NCBI GenBank assembly: GCA_958496175.1
Contig: OY292274.1
Span: 32,279,482 to 32,343,481 of the forward strand
DNA length: 64,000 nt
Direction of reading: 5' to 3'
Source of the DNA: Sisyra terminalis
Taxonomy: Eukaryota > Arthropoda > Insecta > Neuroptera > Sisyridae
Positions 47,413-60,983 of this stretch are shown here, in pieces; position 1 is the stretch's first letter; each line of letters opens with the position of its first letter. The position numbers were made by a program, and so were the translations under genes. Under the pieces are notes generated by a model that was not told where the DNA came from, ran no database searches, and saw only the letters and a program-made list of their open reading frames with translations.

Positions 47413-49774
47413 CCCTGGATACTAATTTAGGCACCAAAATATCAAACGCTTAAAGAAAGAATAATTTTTCTTTGCATCTACTTTTGTTAAATTATTTAAC
47501 TATGATTTATTTGTTAAATATTATGTCTAGTTGAGTGACACCCAGGTCACGGGTTCCTGTATTAACATTTTAAAATATAAGTTTTTTACATGGTTCTTTC
47601 CTAAATAATGTAATTTTTATTTTGAAAATACACTTGCGGTTTTATTGTAAATAGGACTGCAATTTTACTTATAATGTCTGCACATTTTTTATGGAAATTA
47701 AAATATGGAAGCGTACAATTTCATATTCGTTACATCCAGATTAGGATAACTGCCAATCTATTACGTACATCTATTATAATGCTGCAAAAAAACGCATTTT
47801 AATTTTTAATAGCAAACAGCTTTTGACATGCAAATATTGATTTAAATAATGAGTCATTTATACAATATATGTAGGTATGTATGTATGCAATTAAATGTAT
47901 GACGCAATTTCTATTTTATACAAATATTTAAAATGCGCTTATGGAAGCCATATAGCGTTTAATCGTTACTATTAATTTATTTTTCATTCCTTTTAATTTA
48001 AACTAAGCCTATCTACATTCTACACTCTTCTTAATTGTATAAGACATCTAAAAATTTATAAAAAAATAGAAATAATTTGTATGATAAATTATTCATTATA
48101 CTTTCCACTAATTGTATTATTGTTACTAATTTATCGTAATTTTAAAATATATAAAAAAAATAGGGACTTATGAAGTCTATATCTAAAAATTAAATATAAA
48201 AAATGACGGTCAATGTATTCCAGTTGAAAAATGAGGACAATATAATTGTACTGTCATTTGTAAAATAATTCTTCAACAAATTGTTGTTCCGTTGAATGAC
48301 AAATAGGTTTTATTAATGTTACAAAATATAGGCTAAATAGAGGTAAAAAATTTTAATAAGTTAGAAATTACGGACTTTTTTCCCTTCAAATTTAGATCGC
48401 TTAAACATTACCGGTTATTTTGCGACTGTCGGTCCACTTAGATTCTTATAATTTATTATATTAAGTTAAAGTTATTTTAGCATTAACATTCTATATTCAT
48501 TGGCCACCTTTGTTCGTTCCTTTTTAATTATGATTAGTTATTAGTAGTGTCCGACCAAAACTAGTTTTTACGGCCGAAATCCGAAACCGAATTTCTATGG
48601 TTGTTTAGTGAAATTGTAAGCCAAGAATAATTATAATTTCCTGCGTACATTCCACAGGAAATTACTTAAAAGACATAAAGTTTCACAATAGAAAAACTTT
48701 TAATTTGTAATTTTATTAGCAAGAAATCGGGTACCATGGAGTATTTTTTATCACATTTGTCTTTAATTATTATTTTTTATTGTTTAATATCTGAACTATT
48801 GAATTTTTATTATAACATCGAAATATAAAAGCAAAAATTATGTTTTTATAAGTTTTTGTAATTAGCTTTGTTAAATTACATAATATAAATATAAATTATG
48901 TTACTTAGTATGTTTTATTTAGTATATATGAAATAAAATATATTAGATACAAACTATGATTAATAAATTTGAAAATACAATTATACAATAAATATTTATA
49001 ATGTCCTTCGGCAGATTATAACTACTTTGTCATCGAAAATCACTACATGTTAAATGGTTAATTATACTTTTTGCAAGTGTACAACCTTAACTAAAAGAAA
49101 TGCTATAATTAATTACATACCTGTCAAAGCATAAAAGTTTACAGTTTCCATATACAACATTTCTTTTCACGTTTATTTCACTAAGATCAATCTTTTATAA
49201 ATAATAAAGAATCTCAAATCGAATAGATAGAATAATACAAACGGTTTAAAAACCCTCTGTTGCTCTTCCTTTTGTTATTTATATCAAAACAAATGTAGTT
49301 TCTTATTTTTTTCATAGGTTTTCATAGGTATTGAAAGATCTATTGTTATTATACGAAAATAATTTTTATAGAAATGTTCTTTTCAATAACATAACATATT
49401 ATCTTACTTTAAAATGATCTTAATATTTAAATTATATGATTTTACAAGTCCATGGATACTAATATGTATGTACCATAATATATACGTTACCGTCAAAAGA
49501 TGAAGTTAGACATTTTTCGGGAATTACATGCGTTTCTTGAATTTCAAATTTTTTTAATTATTTTTTGTAAATGCTCTGGAAATAAGATAGTTTTCTAGAT
49601 CTCATCTGATAATTTAAGTTTTCTCGATAAACTTCTGAAACTCTTCGACGCTTTCGATAAATACCCAAAACTAGCCATTTTCGAGAGAAATGTTTTGTAT
49701 ACTGACGATAACATATAAAACCTCATATATGTAGATGTCTATCCTAACTTATGGACAAATGTTTAACCAATATA
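47413..49774. other. Intergenic DNA, nothing recognised
   Basis: AT-rich, without recognisable exons, RNA genes or transposon coding remnants. Confidence 0.4.
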
Positions 49775-49894
49775 TTCTTGTTAAAAAAGGCATTTTAAAA
49801 ACATTACATTTAAAATGTCTTCAATAACTCTAAACGACGTCTAATGGGTTTTTTGAACATTTAAAATGTCTTTAAATGCCTCTTTTAACAGAGA
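49775..49894. mobile_element. 120-bp MITE, GTTAAAAA-end family
   Basis: The left end TTCTTGTTAAAAAAGGCATT is mirrored at the right end (TCTCTGTTAAAAGAGGCATT on the minus strand). The interior repeats CATTTAAAATGTCTT twice. Length and plan equal those of the element at 62837-62956, and the ends match the larger element at 30027-30829. Confidence 0.65.
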
Positions 49895-52800
49895 TATTTA
49901 TGAACAATTTCGAAAATTGGATTCTCTGCGCTTCTTAATCAATTTCCGTGAGGATGTTTGAATCAATCAAAGGTTCTTTTAGATTTATTATTGTTATTAA
50001 CTCTCTAAAAAAAATATGGTTAACAATTCCTTCTTTAAGTTAGTGCTACACCTTTGAAATTTCAAGTTTTATAAAATAACTATTCTATTACTGTTGATTT
50101 GGCAGCCTTTTTTGAAAATGTATTAAAGGAAAAAATATTATTTTAATATTTTTCCAAAAAAAAATATAGTACAAAGTATTTACTTAGCAACAAAAGCTTC
50201 TTAATAATATCTTTACTGGGCTATCCGTAATGAGGACTTTTTTATGATTATCTAGCTACATACATTAAATTTTTACAATGATTAATATAAATTATATGAA
50301 GAAACTAAAGAAAAATATAAATATTTAAGTTATTTTGAGCGTACTGCAAGAAACAGCTAAGGTACTTAAAAATATTTTTCAACTTTATTTTATCACCTTA
50401 TTCAAAATATGAAAACTTAAGTCATTTTTGTTCCACAATTGATTAATAGACTACTACACTTGATCACGTATCAAATTTTAAAGTTTTCCGCATTTTAACA
50501 TTACCTCAAACCTCAAACTAACCCTGTATAGTATTTTTTTTTCAAAAATAAAGAGAATAGTCAGAATTACCAACAATGTTTTATCATTCAAAAAAAAAAA
50601 ATAACACTAAATACCCAAAATTTATATCGCACCATCATTTTAAATTTTCTCCCATTGTCAAAAAGCTTTCAGTTATATAGATAGCTTAACCCTAAGTAGA
50701 AAACATTTTTTAGGAAAATCTAAGAAATACAACATTTTTCTTTCTCAATTTTACTAAAGTGCAACAAATAAATGTATTGACACTGAAAAAAAAATATATC
50801 TGCATTTATAGATATGACCATCAGTACAATAAAAAAAAAGTTATCAAAAATTTATCTTATGTAGACAGTAATTTATTGAAGTAAAGTACCTATTCTTGAC
50901 AAGAGTAAACTTAATTTGTTAAAATGTAAATATAGACATTTTAAAATAAATTCATTTGTTGACTTAAATGTAGGTTCTTTCTTATGAGTACCTAAATCAA
51001 AAAAAAAAAAAATATGTTATCAAATCAAATAAACGAAAAATAAATACAGTTGTTATTATTATCCATGTAGCCTTAAATGACTAATCATGTTCACTTTAGT
51101 AACTAACAATTTAAGAGAAATATTACTTACTGTTTAAAGTTGATTTTCAATGATTTACGACTCGTACCCTTTATTATTGTGTATTTTAAATAAAACCAAA
51201 TCCTAAGATTATCCATTTCTATGTATGTCTCGCTGATTTTTATCGTAGATGTAAAAATATGTTTTTGTTCAAACCCAGAAATGGATTCTTTTAACCTAAA
51301 CATGCATGTAAATTAAATGTATAATATTAATAGTGTAAATAAATCAAGTACAAAATGCTTACAAATGAAACATTAGCACTTTGGGATTCGTAATATATTA
51401 GTTTTAGATTAAAATCTCTATTTTACTGCTGCTAATAAATTTCCAATTTAATAACACTTATTTTTATCGAACCCTTATCAACCCGTTTGATTGGGACGAC
51501 CCTAAAGCACATCATATCAACTCCTAGGAATGAATATCTACTAATTCGGTGATCCTTAATCTAATTAAACTGCCAAAATTTTTAACAGAAACTAAGGAAA
51601 ATCAATATTTATTTACTATTATTATTGAAAATAAAGAAAGAAATCTAGTTGAACCCTTCTTTGCATCCCTCCATTCATATATAATGCTACTTATGGCGCT
51701 TATCGTTAGTAACACAATATTATACAAACTTATAACTCTTATACTTATAACTCTTTACAAAATATTTTTAATTGCTTACGACACTTATGAACGTTGGCAC
51801 AAATGTTCCCAAGAGAGGGTAGTTTTTAGAAGAGAAGACATTTTTTTCAGTTGTAATTATTGCAAAAAAGTCGTATAAGTTTTCATCATATAAGTACGCA
51901 TTGAATTCAAAACCTAAAGAACAACTTATATCCAATAGGTCTCTCAAAGATCCAAAATCTGAGTGTTTATGTTACTAATAATTAACACCAGTCTATATGT
52001 ATCGGTGTATACGCCGAAATTAAAATAATGTGGCTTTTTAATGAAGAAATTTAGATGATGATACTCAATGAGGATATAGTTAAAAACTAAAAGAAATAAT
52101 TGGAGAAGTATTTGGAGAAGTATTTGGAATGTATTACCAAAAGCAAAAGTTGAAATAAGTTAGCATTAGTTCTGGTATTATCAAGTTTGTCTGTTTTTTA
52201 TTACCTCATTATTTCTGATATCTGTACATTGTAAAATTTAAATTATTTGAGTTGCACCTACTTATTTATTTCATACACATTCATCTTTTTCTTTAACAAA
52301 GAAGTTAAATTGTTGAGAACAATAACATTTGCTGTACTAGGTCATTCTATTCAGCATCATTTACGACATACTTGCATACTTTAATTTATATAAGTATTAA
52401 ATGAAAAATACCAATACTAATAGTTTTAATAATTAATTATTTAACGTAGTAGATAACAATAATTAATAAATTTAAGACATACTTTGCTGAGTTTTGACTT
52501 AACATATTTTACTTCTCTAAAATGTACTATTATTTAATTTCGGCAAATTTTTAGCAGTAATTTCAGTAATAATAGGTTTTTTTTATATAAATATTTTTCC
52601 ACTAAAAAGATAATGACAGTCGAAGTACAATCCTAAAAAAAAAAAATAATGAAAAAATTATTTTCTAATATTTTCTAAAATTTCTATGAAATCTTTGAAC
52701 TTTGAAAGTGGAAATAAGCTATTTTTAAAAATCAATCTTCCCTTAATTTTCTTTTCAATTCTTCACAAAATCATAAACAATATGTGTAAGAACTGCATTA

Positions 52801-53555
52801 TTTTTAAACTTAATAATTTCTGAAAATTTATCTCGAAAACTACTAGTCTTCTTTGCTTATTTTTTGTTTATTCTTATCTGAAGCACTTTGTATGCATACA
52901 CCCTTATAAGTACTCACCTTTTTACATTCCATGATGCTTCATGTTGAACTATTTTAAGTATTTCTTAAGGTAAAATAAATTTAACATTGATAAATATTTT
53001 GTTTTAATAATTCTTAAAGAATAAAATAAACCTTTTAAAACAATAGTTATTTTATTATAATTTACTTAATTTTTAAAATTTGCAAGAGGAAACAATTTCC
53101 TGATATTATTTCAAAAACTTAAGAAACAATCAAATTCGTAATGCAGATATATATCGCCTTTTTATCGATACCAAAATTCAATAAAGCAGTCTAATACGAG
53201 ACTGTCCTCTTTGGAACCAAATAATCCTGAAGAAAAAAATATTGTAAGAGTTTACGAATGTATATTATCAGCTTTATATGATACAAAGATTTGGCAAATT
53301 ATTTAAGCAGTTTACAAATTTCTGATTTTATTAAAGAATACAGAAGTTTAACAGTTTACTTTCTGATTTTATTTTATTTTTTTCGAAAAAAAACTTTTGC
53401 AAAAAAATCCCGTAATAAATCATATACACATTTTTTTTTTATTTTGTTAATCAATAAAGGGTATTATTTATAAGAGAAAAACCAATTTTTAGCAATGAAA
53501 AACTTGTATTTTAGCAGAAAAAAATTTTAATGAGTAAATGAAAGTTTGAAAACGT
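49895..53555. other. Intergenic DNA, nothing firm
   Basis: The longest frame, 51549-51878 plus (109 codons), encodes a Leu/Ile-rich peptide with a membrane-like middle and no recognisable family; its codons follow the AT bias. I do not call it a gene. Confidence 0.35.
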
Positions 53556-53565
53556 TGATTGTGTT

Positions 53566-53945
53566 TTTATGGGTCTTCTGTGACGTCACAGTACGCAGCA
53601 GTTCGCGTATTGAAACCGAGATATAAACAGATTTTTGAGCGGTTACCAATAGAAACAGTAATAATTTACTCAATTTTTTACCTTATTACCCCATTTTACA
53701 AAACATATAAACCCTTTTTAAACCCTAAAAATGATTATCATTTTTTTCCTTATGATTAGAGGTTGTGTAGATTGTAAATGGTTTAAGCCATTACCACAAT
53801 GTTTAAGCAATTTAAACAACCTTTGCCGTTGTGTTTAAGTAGGTACATTTTTCATAAAAAAACGTCCATTTCGACATTTTCGTATTGTGACGTCTTTTTA
53901 ATACCGGGCCAATAGAAGCTCGTTTTAAGTATTTTGAATTTAACG
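53566..53945. repeat. Possible TIR element with GACGTCACA ends
   Basis: TCTTCTGTGACGTCACAGTA near 53573 has an inverted counterpart near 53885-53897 (AAGACGTCACAATACGAAAA on the minus strand). The words ACCAATAGAAAC and GCCAATAGAAGCTCG occur inside each end. The spacing of about 320 bp suits a MITE, but the ends are not well defined. Confidence 0.35.
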
Positions 53946-56900
53946 ATTTTTTTTTTGCATTTTTAAATGAATATGTCTTAAATTTTATCAAGTAAAGTAA
54001 AAATTTAACAGCTGCAATATGCTTTGATATTATTTTAGAACAATTTTAAAGTCAATGATTTTTTGTTTTAGATCATGTGCATTAGGTCTATTATTCAGAA
54101 CTATTAATCGCACAATAAATTGAATTGAAATTAAATTTGCAAGCTGGAGCGTGAATTTCATTCTCTATTTAAATGAAAGTGTTGAATTTTGAAATTTTTT
54201 GATATACATTATTAGAAAAACGACAACATGGGATCAAAAGTATTTTTATGCTTAGAAACACCATAACGATAACGCTATGATGTTGTTTTTGGCAAGTAAT
54301 CTTTCAAACATCTGGATAAAGAGGGTATTTATAGTACCTATCATTATGAAAAGCTGCTATCAATTTGCTAAGAATTATACTGTCATTAACTAAAATACAG
54401 TAACTGGTTTTATAAACTTAAAATTTTCTTATTTTATTTGTTAAATTTGTTTAAGCCCAAATGTAATTCTAATTTTTTCTTTTCGTTTAATTATTTTTAT
54501 TTCTTCCTTTTCCTGAAAATATTTTAAATCAATAGATCTCTTATATTGTTTTCTCATAATCAGATATATACTTATCTAAAACACATTTATTTTTCCTTAT
54601 TTTCCTTATATCGTATGTTTTTTTTTCTATTACCTTTCAATTGCTTTATGTAGGTACAATGTAAGAGTTTATTATGTAGGATTATTTTCCAGTCTATTAC
54701 ATATCATCTTTGAAATATACTCCTATAATTTATATTTTCTTTTTGTTGTAAATTTAATATCAGGTGATGTAAATACATATACGTACATAAACCAAGTATA
54801 GATTACTGAGATAGTAATTTATGAATATGTATTTTATAAATTACCAACGCTCACAGAACTTATAATTCAAACTAAATATAATTTCTCGAAAATAGGGCCA
54901 TTATAACCAAATGAGAAATATAAAAACACTGTTGAAGTTAAGAAAAGTTTATGTATCTAATAATAACTCTAAATTGTTTATATATAATAAGCCAAATTGT
55001 GCGGGAAATTTATGGAATTGAAATTAACATAATTTATCTTACATTAAATGTTGCTTTAGGGAATTCTCAACTCTCCAATATGCACGAAAATTTAAATTTC
55101 TATTGAGTTTATATTATCTAAATATCAAATGTTTCTAAAAACATGATTTCCTATGAAATATAATAATATTTGTACTTAATTTGTTTATTTTTTCGTGAGA
55201 CTGTATAGTAAAGAAAAAAATATTTCTCACCGCTTCTTCATAACTTTCTTTTTAATTTATATTGAAATCAGCAAATGCAACAACGTTTGGTGTAATAATT
55301 TTTTGTTTAATATAATCGTAAATAAGTTTAAGTTCTCTGAATTGTTTCACGGAGCTGTATTGTAATGCTCTGTGAATAAAATTAAAATAATGATTGTAAG
55401 GAAATGAACACATAGTTACATGTATCAAAATATCAAAATAATATAGTACAAAGCATAGAAAAATTTAATTTCAAATCACTTAAACAATAGCTTCATTTGT
55501 ACAATACATTTTCCATTGCTTATTAAAGAAAACTACATAAACAGTTAAAACAAAAAGTTCCAATAAATTAATAAATCATTTTATCAGAAACAATTTATTT
55601 ACAACGATCTATTGAATATATTGATGAAAATATGATTACAATTCCAAACAAGTTATAGGTTTTCTTGCTTGTTCTTTATTTGAAACCGTGTCACCAGACA
55701 TAATACATTATTTATAAAATTAAGTCTAAAGTTGGTCATATAAATAAAGAAAAAAATCACATCACTTTGGTTTATTCGCTCAATCGCTACCGTTTTACAG
55801 TTGACTGAACCTTCCATCGTGTAATTTAGAAATTACGGAAAATACAGTGGTGTATTACCTTGTTCTACATCTCATTCATCTCTAATTCCATGTACACAGC
55901 TACGAAGACTTTATAACGGTAGGGTTGACTTGGATTTACACGATTTTCACCGCTATTAATTCTTATATCGTATTTTATACAAATGAAATCAATGTAATTA
56001 GATGTATGAAATCGAATAAGATTATTAAGAATAGCGACGTTATAGGTTTTATTTTATTTGCATTAATTTTCATAAGAAATTGCTTAGGGGAAAAGAAGGA
56101 TATTTTTTTCACTTTTTCAACATAATAAAAAATATTTTAATCAAACTTGAATATCATAGAAAAATATTATTTAGAAAAAAATTAACAACACTTCTATTCA
56201 ATAGCATAGAAAATTTAATTGAAAAAACTAGAAAATTAGTTAAGAATTTAATTCAGTTTTTCCCTGTAAAATGGTACGTTTACTTTTACAATAAGCATAA
56301 GGCTTCAACCTTATATGGATTCTAGGATTACTGCTTTTTCGATCTTTTTTATTTCTCGAGATACGAGAATTCTCGACTATCTCGAGAAATTTTGAAATTC
56401 TTATTAAAACAATGTTATTTTCCAAATTTTTACCTTATAACAAATTAGGCTAGTAAATGAGATCAATTAGACCAAATATTAAATTTTAAGTTTCTATAAA
56501 TTGCACATAAGTTACAAATCAATGACAAACAATAAATTTAACCAAAACTTGATTCGACTGGTCTACCTATAAAAAAAGTAAAAAGTTGGGTAGTACTTAT
56601 TTTTTTATTAACTATTGGGTCCCTACCAGTTGCCAAATGTTCAAGAATCTTTAATTTATTAAAAAATAATTAGTAAAATTAGATCAACAAAATTACTAGT
56701 ATGTTACATATTTAGATAACTATAAAAACTTATTTAACAAAACTAGCATTTTGCTAAAATGCAGCCTACTGAGAGCCAAGTGGTAAAAAAGGTGCCTGTT
56801 CCAAAACTAGTAAATCCTCATATCAAGTAAATTTGCAATATTTCGCGATTATGGTTTTTTATTAATCCTACAGTCGCTAAAGATCTTACTAGATCTTACT

Positions 56901-57086
56901 AAAGCGATGGTAAATAACAAAAAAAATAATGCCTTTTATAAACTATTATAAACTTTTATAAACCTGTTTATAAACTATTTAAAGTCATAGTCTTTCGATT
57001 AAAAAAATCATAATTAACTTTAAAAGCTATTTTTTTACTTTGAACATAGCTGACAACCAAAACTAAACCAGTAATCAAATTTTAAT
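53946..57086. other. Intergenic DNA; palindromic CTCGAG/GAATTC cluster near 56.36 kb
   Basis: Mostly featureless AT-rich sequence. At 56355-56388 TCTCGAGATA, GAGAATTCTC and TATCTCGAGA form a near-perfect inverted repeat. A related ACGAGAATTCTCGAG lies at about 57339 beside the hAT fossil. Confidence 0.4.
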
Positions 57087-57377
57087 TCAACGCTTTTTCT
57101 TGATAAAATTGACTTTCAAAAATACAAGAGCATTAACAGTATTTTCTGATAGACGGTTTCTTATTTTACTGATAATGTTTTCGGATAACGAAAAACCACT
57201 CTTATTCTCGGTCGAAGTTGGTTTAATAGTCATAATAGCTTCATACATCCTTAAGTTACCTAATGCACATAATTGATTTATCGAGTTCTCGAAGCATTGT
57301 GTTTTTTTTTTTGTCTCGACTAAAGACAAATTTGACGAGAATTCTCGAGCAGAAACCTTAAAGGATTTAAACGGTTA
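57087..57377 (-). pseudogene. hAT transposase fossil: C-terminal dimerisation domain
   Basis: The minus-strand frame is open from about 57377 to the stop at 57087-57089 and reads KVSAREFSSNLSLVETKKK, then NLRMYEAIMTIKPTSTENK, SGFSLSENIISKIRNRLSEN and TVNALVFLKVNF. The TIKPTST......FS......KIR.RLS...VNALVFLK pattern is the hATC dimerisation region found at the end of hAT transposases. Upstream there is a stop, and no catalytic core or BED zinc finger was found. It is a 3' fragment in a degraded element; the phase before the first codon cannot be fixed. Confidence 0.75.
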
Positions 57378-58807
57378 ATGAGTCATTCCATATGAAATTA
57401 ACTTTGAATTAAAAAATGTACCGTATGGTTTTTAATTATCTATACAAATTGAGGAAAATCTTTGGGTAGTAGTACTCCTAAACTATCATAATTATTTTTT
57501 ATTCCATCATTTATAGTCCAGTACTCATTCGAAGTTCAAAATGGGTCAAATTCATACTTGTAATCTTTTTACACTGAATAAATCTTGTAAATATTATTCC
57601 TTTACTTGATAAAGTTGTAAATGTGCATTTACAATTAAAAAAAAAATAACTGGTACAATTACAAAAAAAAAGGTACCATTTGAATTTTTACAATTTTCAA
57701 TTGAACCCTATGTTAAACCATTAGAACCATATGAAAAAATCAACATGATTTTAAAATATTATTTTCCATGATTTTTTTTAAATTTAATAATTTTGAAAAA
57801 CTAGGCTTTGACCCCCCTATAACTCAAGTACAGGAAAAAATAAATATCGAAATATCTTGAGAAAATATTATAATTTATATATTTGTGAATCATGTCCAAT
57901 GTCAATGTCCAATTAATGCCATTCTGTTATTTTTATTTCGCCCTTAAAAATGTGATTTTTTTTAAATTTTTTCAATTCAGTTTTTTTTTCTCATAAAAAA
58001 TTTTACCACATTTACCAAGTTAAGCAATAACTATTTCAATAATTATTCTGAGTAAAATGATAAAAACCATTAAGTGCAAGAATGAATTTGGCCAATGAAT
58101 TTGATCTTCTGATGGGTACTGATCATAACTTATGAAGTAAAATATAATTGGTGGTGGCTTAGTTAAAGTGAGCCAAAGATTATCCTTATTTTATTATTTA
58201 TTGAAATCAAAAATCAATTCTGCGACACATTTTTAATTCAATTTTTTGATTTCATATGGAACTCCAATGTTTCTCCTCTGCAAATGAATGTGTTTAATTT
58301 ATGACGAAATTATAATTTATGACAAAAATAAAATTAATTTAATTTTACATTTGATTTATAGAAAGGTGGTACAGAACGAAGTTCGATCTGATCGACGGAT
58401 TGAATAAAAAATTATTCTTATAATTATTCATTTCCTCGATTTTAGATCGTTTGGCAAATAAAAATGAAAAACGAAAAATTTTATTCAACAAAATTGGCTC
58501 CGAACGAAATATTTTTTCTATTTTGAACGGCGTTTATCTAAAAATATCAAAAATAAAAATTTATTACGTGCAAAGCAATTTGATACTTTTACTATACACA
58601 TGTTATTATAAAAATTATTCTAGTCAGTACCTATTGATTGATATTGTTATCATAATATTATGTGAACAATATGTAATTGATTTTTGAGGAAACAATGGGT
58701 AACTATTCATATTAAAAAATAAAGTTAACATTATTTCCCTGACTTGAATATAACAATTACAACTTTTAGGGTCGGTAATTTTACTCATACAGAGATAGAC
58801 CGTATCA
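57378..58807. other. Intergenic DNA, nothing recognised
   Basis: AT-rich; the plus-strand frame at 58451-58687 has no recognisable family. Confidence 0.35.
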
Positions 58808-58900
58808 AATTCTTAGATGAAAATACGTATGTTTTCTCTCTCCTCCAAGTAAAATTTTATCTGGAACATAAATTTCACTATCTTAATGTGAAAATAGTAT
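58808..58900 (+). repeat. 93-bp repeat, partner of 29168-29260
   Basis: Gap-free alignment with the copy in the last TRP-gamma intron. The flanks do not match, so the unit is short or truncated. Confidence 0.6.
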
Positions 58901-58937
58901 AGTCCTTAGACTGTTGAGTAATTAAAGGATGTCTTAA

Positions 58938-59202
58938 AGTTATGGTGCTTAATATGGGTTCAATCGAACTCTAGAACCCCAAGAGTTCGGTAAATCAGTC
59001 TCGCGGGTTCGACATATATCATGTTTTAAAGGTTTTGATATTGTTCATATTGTTTTTCAGTTTGTGCACCTATATTCAAATATATGTATGTTTTAAATTT
59101 GAAAAAATATTTTTTTTAATTTTCTATCTAAGAAGGGTTCGGTGAATGCATATTTGAACACCATGGGGGTCAGTACATCCAAGAATACATAGCAGTTAAT
59201 AG
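58938..59202. mobile_element. Diverged hAT-like MITE, relative of 4723-4952
   Basis: It shares GGGTTCAATCGAAC, CCCCAAGAGTTCGGTAAATC, CAGTCTCGCGGGTTCG and AAGAAGGGTTCGGTGAATG with the 4.7 kb element in the same order. The ends are decayed (TGGTGCTTAATA on the left, GGTGCTATTAACT inverted on the right). Confidence 0.6.
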
Positions 59203-59470
59203 CACCGGCACACAAAAAAAAAAGTGCTCTGTACTTTTGACCGGACCTACATAAATCTACGTATTTTGACCCCCTGAACACGAATCCGGGGTCGGTTTGA
59301 CCCGTACACCCTCAAAAATTCGAGAAAACTTTAAAAAACCGACAACCTGGGTACCTGGGTTAAAGGCGTATATGCCGTCATGGTCAGGGAGTTTGCACTT
59401 AATGCAAAAACGTGGTCAAAAGGAAGGGCCATGGCCGGAGTTTCTAGTATATTTTTAGTGACTATTTTTT
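59203..59470. other. GC-richer island, possible element end
   Basis: Within AT-rich surroundings this segment has GACCCCCTGAACACGAATCC, GGTCGGTTTGACCCGTAC and CTGGGTACCTGGGTTAAAGG. On the minus strand TTAACCCAGGTACCCAGG resembles the TTAACCC start of piggyBac-type elements, but no partner end was found. The frame at 59093-59281 is not protein-like. Confidence 0.3.
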
Positions 59471-59940
59471 CTAGAACGTATGACAACGTATGATACGGTT
59501 TGGTACAAGGAAATAATTTTTGTATGCAATTCTGTAGTAATGGTTTGAGTCATTGCTAATTTTAAATAATGAAACTTGGATAACATGAATTAATATAATT
59601 TTATTTTAATTAAGTATCTGAAATAGGAAATTATGAACGAGATCAAAAAAAAAATTGTAATAAAGTAATATATTTAATTTGAATAACCTAAAATCAGTAC
59701 AACATGTATAATTGTATCATAGTTTTAAAAATATAACAATATAAAATGATTATACATATATATACAAAATTAATAGAAATTAAACATTTAACATACGCAA
59801 ATCATAAAATATAACTTATTAAACTATATTCAAAGTAAAAATTAAATAATAAATATTACCTTAAACAATAGTTATAAATCTATACTTAGAATCTAACTAT
59901 ATATTAATAATATATATTAATAACTATATATTAACTATAA

Positions 59941-60983
59941 CTATATATTATACAATGCAGTTATATGACTCCACTTGGTACTTTTATCGTTTAAGCAAAA
60001 ATCTCTCTCCAACATATTATTTCGAATACCTTTCAACAAATGAGGAGGATCGAAAATATGGAGAATCTCTTTCCCATTAATTAAGTACGATTCCCCAACC
60101 TCCTCATTATTGGCTAACCTATTTTGATTTGAAAATGTAGTTAATGCTCGTATGGCTGCCGAATTGTTTTGTGCTTGGTCACATATTGTCGCTCGTACGT
60201 AAAAGCCTGCATTTTGCAAGGCAAGATTGACTTCTACAATGCATTGTTGTAAGATGTTCGCTCCGGTCACACTATCAATGAAATAAAATGCGACTGGTTA
60301 CTTGTAATTATGGAAAATGCCGCGTATCATAAAGCACAAAACATGATCAGCGTAGTTTTTAAATCTGCAGGAACCAATATCTTCAAAACCGAAGATATGA
60401 TCCTCCTTACTATTGTAGTGAACACCTACCCCTAAACTCATCTCATCAAATAGAAGCACACAATTTTTTATCTTCTCATCATTAGCATCATTTAAAATTA
60501 GAGTTAAATTTTGAAAAATAGCATGATTAATTCCAGGTTGAAGATCCACAATCGGCATCTGACGCTGAATGGTGGCTAATGAGGGCATTTCTATTTCATT
60601 CGATAAGAAATTGTATGCTTTACTGGGCGTTATGCTGGCAAATCTGATGGATAGTTTTTTAAAATTATTCGAATACCGGCAACCCTTCCTCGACAATTGA
60701 TTCTTTCTGTTCTTTTGAAATTTGTTCTTAACAATTTCCTTTAACAAGTCCGAGCAATGTGCCCTCCCAACGACAGTGTCAAAACTATTTTCCCTCTCCT
60801 TATCTAATTGCCGTTTCAATTTTCTAATTTTTCGGCGCAATGCGTGTACAACTTCCTTCTGGTCTTCATCATTAATTATGGGTACTGTTTGAGACTGGGT
60901 GTCGCGGTCGGTTTGTAATTCTTGAAGATTTTGTATTTCATCGACCTCCTCAATTTCTGGTTGGGACGGTTGACTCAGGTTGA
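59941..60983 (-). pseudogene. P-element-like transposase, main exon, one stop and truncated
   Basis: The minus-strand frame from 60983 reads an acidic linker, a basic coiled-coil-like segment (LRRKIRKLKRQLDKERE), then LLFDEMSLGVGV, YADHVLCFMIRGIFHNYK, VAFYFIDSVTGANI, ATICDQAQNNSAAIRAL and LHIFDPPHLLKGIRNN. This order matches P-element/THAP9-type transposases (FDE, DQG.N, DPPHL.K.IRN). A TAA at 60298-60300 replaces one codon in HNYK-stop-PVAFY; the frame is otherwise unchanged. The sequence ends at a stop at 59941-59943 soon after DPPHLLKGIRNN, so the rest of the catalytic domain is missing. The 5' edge is uncertain: AG at 60984-60985 fits the THAP exon phase, while the better-looking TTTCAG at 61003-61004 leads into another frame and stops. 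Confidence 0.8.

Noticed and set aside
51549..51878. 109-codon plus-strand frame as a membrane protein gene
   Set aside because: Composition is explained by AT bias, there is no family resemblance, no splice context and no start context.
59093..59281. Minus-strand frame as a small gene
   Set aside because: It spans the end of a hAT-like MITE and a GC-richer repeat island and has no recognisable domain.
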